Source: UBA8337 sp049889915
GTDB taxonomy: Bacteria > Pseudomonadota > Alphaproteobacteria > RS24
DNA: 24,841 nucleotides
Assembly: GCA_049889915.1 (NCBI GenBank)
Contig: JBMHCM010000004.1
Location: forward strand, 1-24,841
Reading direction: 5' to 3'
The stretch's first letter is position 1; each line of letters starts with the position of its first letter. Under the pieces are notes generated by a model. That model was given only the letters and a program-made list of their open reading frames with translations. It was not told the origin of the DNA and ran no database searches. Below, piece by piece: positions 23,647 to 24,841 of the stretch. Both the position numbers and the translations under genes were made by a program.

Positions 23647-23667
23647 ACACAGATTCGGGAGAAAACC

Positions 23668-24841
23668 ATGAGCCAAGCAATCAAACAGGATAGCCGCCCC
23701 GGCGCGGAACACGCCTTTAACACCCCTTTGGAAGATTTGGATCCGTCCAACGCGCTATTGTGGCCGAACGAAGAATTTTGGCCGATTTTTGAGCGCCTGC
23801 GCGATGAAGACCCGCTGCATTGGTGCAAAGAAGCGTGGCAGTCAGAAGACCGCACCCAGACGGCTGAGCCGATCGGCCCTTATTGGTCGGTCACCCGCTA
23901 TGACGATATTATGGCCATTGATACCGACCATAAGCGTTTCTCATCCGAGCCGGCCATTGTGCTGCCCAATCCGGGTGAAGATTTCCCGCTGCCAATGTTT
24001 ATCGCCATGGACCAGCCGAAACATGATGTGCAGCGCAAAACCGTGGCGCCGATTGTTTCGCCGATGAGCTTGGCCGAAATGTCCAGCCTGATCCGCGAGC
24101 GCACCCAATATGTGTTGGACCGTGTGCCGGTCGGTGAAGAATTTGATTGGGTCGATACGGTATCGATTGAATTGACCACCATGATGCTGGCGACCCTGTT
24201 CGACTTCCCGTTTGACGACCGCCGCAAGCTGACCCGGTGGTCTGATGTTGCGACGGCCGGTCCGGAAACCGGCATTGTCGAAAGCGAAGAGCAGCGCCGC
24301 GCCGAACTGATGGAATGTGTCGAATATTTCATGGGGCTGTGGCAACAACGCCAGGGCGGCAATGGTCATGATCTCATCACCATGCTGGCCAATGGCGAAG
24401 AAACCAAAGATATGGATACGATGGAATATCTCGGCAATCTTATTTTGCTGATTGTCGGTGGTAATGACACGACGCGTAATTCCATGTCGGCTTCGATTTA
24501 CGGCTCCAGCCTGTTCCCGGCCGAATGGGAAAAAGTGCGCGCCAATCGTGAGCTTATCCCCAATACGGTAGCCGAAATTATTCGTTGGCAAACACCGCTG
24601 GCCTATATGCGCCGCACCGCATTGGAAGATGTTGAGATGCACGGCAAGACCATCAAAAAAGGTGACAAGGTTGCCATGTGGTATGTGTCGGGCAATCGCG
24701 ATGAGCGGAAGTTCGAAAATGCCAATGATTTGATTTTCGATCGTCCCAATGCCCGCAATCATATTTCCTTCGGTTTCGGCATTCACCGTTGCTTCGGCAA
24801 CCGTCTGGCCGAATTGCAATTGCAAATTCTGTGGGATGAAA
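23668..24841 (+). CDS. Cytochrome P450, CYP153-type alkane/fatty-acyl terminal hydroxylase (partial, 3' end cut)
   Basis: 391 codons are present; the frame runs open off the right edge. The sequence follows the CYP153 pattern: PLPMFIAMDQPKHDVQRKTV, FDWVDTVSIELTTMMLATLF, FDFPFDDRRKLTRWSDVATA, I-helix GGNDTTRNS (264-272), Glu303/Arg306 in EIIRWQTPL, MWYVSGNRDE, and the haem loop FGFGIHRCFGNRLAELQLQ with Cys375. CYP153 enzymes hydroxylate the terminal carbon of medium-chain alkanes and related compounds, using a ferredoxin and a reductase often encoded next to them; these may lie beyond the edge. About 30-40 residues are missing. ATG 23668 is chosen because GGGAG (23657-23661) stands 6 nt before it; an in-frame ATG at 23638 lacks such a site. 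Confidence 0.94.
   Translation, partial: MSQAIKQDSRPGAEHAFNTPLEDLDPSNALLWPNEEFWPIFERLRDEDPLHWCKEAWQSEDRTQTAEPIGPYWSVTRYDDIMAIDTDHKRFSSEPAIVLPNPGEDFPLPMFIAMDQPKHDVQRKTVAPIVSPMSLAEMSSLIRERTQYVLDRVPVGEEFDWVDTVSIELTTMMLATLFDFPFDDRRKLTRWSDVATAGPETGIVESEEQRRAELMECVEYFMGLWQQRQGGNGHDLITMLANGEETKDMDTMEYLGNLILLIVGGNDTTRNSMSASIYGSSLFPAEWEKVRANRELIPNTVAEIIRWQTPLAYMRRTALEDVEMHGKTIKKGDKVAMWYVSGNRDERKFENANDLIFDRPNARNHISFGFGIHRCFGNRLAELQLQILWDE

Noticed and set aside
23941..24825. Open frame of 294 codons on the - strand opposite the second P450
   Set aside because: It is exactly antisense to a clear CYP153-like gene and shows no recognisable motif.
1..24841. CRISPR arrays, insertion sequences, tRNA genes, phage or toxin-antitoxin genes
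   Set aside because: No repeat-spacer pattern, transposase, terminal inverted repeats, tRNA-like fold or related protein was seen on either strand.

Overview
The window looks like chromosomal DNA of an alphaproteobacterium. The evidence is gene order and protein style: atpA-G-D-C with a very short epsilon subunit; the block obg-proB-proA-nadD-rsfS-rlmH-envC-ctpA-rppH on the opposite strand; a fused CysN/CysC; and a CYP153-type P450. Base composition is moderately GC-rich, and genes are tightly packed with several overlapping stop/start pairs. The genus cannot be fixed by eye. The P450s suggest a hydrocarbon-, terpenoid- or steroid-oxidising lineage, but that is inference. No tRNA, rRNA, insertion sequence or CRISPR array was seen.

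Region 1 (1-3380, + strand) is the end of the F1F0 ATP synthase operon: the 3' part of atpA, then atpG, atpD and atpC, closed by a strong hairpin terminator. The first ~55 bases do not fit the atpA reading at that place. They look like the C-terminal tail of an atpA joined to its middle, probably an assembly artefact.

Region 2 (3382-14242, - strand) is a long housekeeping block read right to left: rplU-rpmA with its own promoter, leader hairpin and terminator; then obg, proB, proA, nadD, rsfS, rlmH, envC-like, ctpA, rppH, a 2-oxoglutarate/Fe(II) oxygenase and purU. Junctions are tight (1-8 nt overlaps or gaps of a few bases), except for an 87-nt gap before rsfS with a possible internal promoter.

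Region 3 (14243-17218, + strand) is a sulfate-activation operon, cysD-cysNC. Its AT-rich leader holds two dyads with the same CTACA/TGTAG half-sites, a candidate regulator site.

Region 4 (17221-24841) is an oxidative-metabolism region. A zinc-free quinone-oxidoreductase-like MDR and an SDR lie on the - strand, divergent from a P450 on +. A degenerate amidohydrolase-2 protein lies directly behind thiC on -, and thiC has a clear TPP riboswitch and promoter. Divergent from thiC is a CYP153-type P450 cut by the right edge. The two P450s, SDR and MDR could hydroxylate and then oxidise a hydrophobic substrate; no ferredoxin or ferredoxin reductase lies inside the window.

I did not find a clearly new system. 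The best leads are the paired dyads before cysD, the thiC-linked amidohydrolase that lacks most metal ligands, the P450/SDR/MDR cluster, the short epsilon subunit, and the chimeric left edge.
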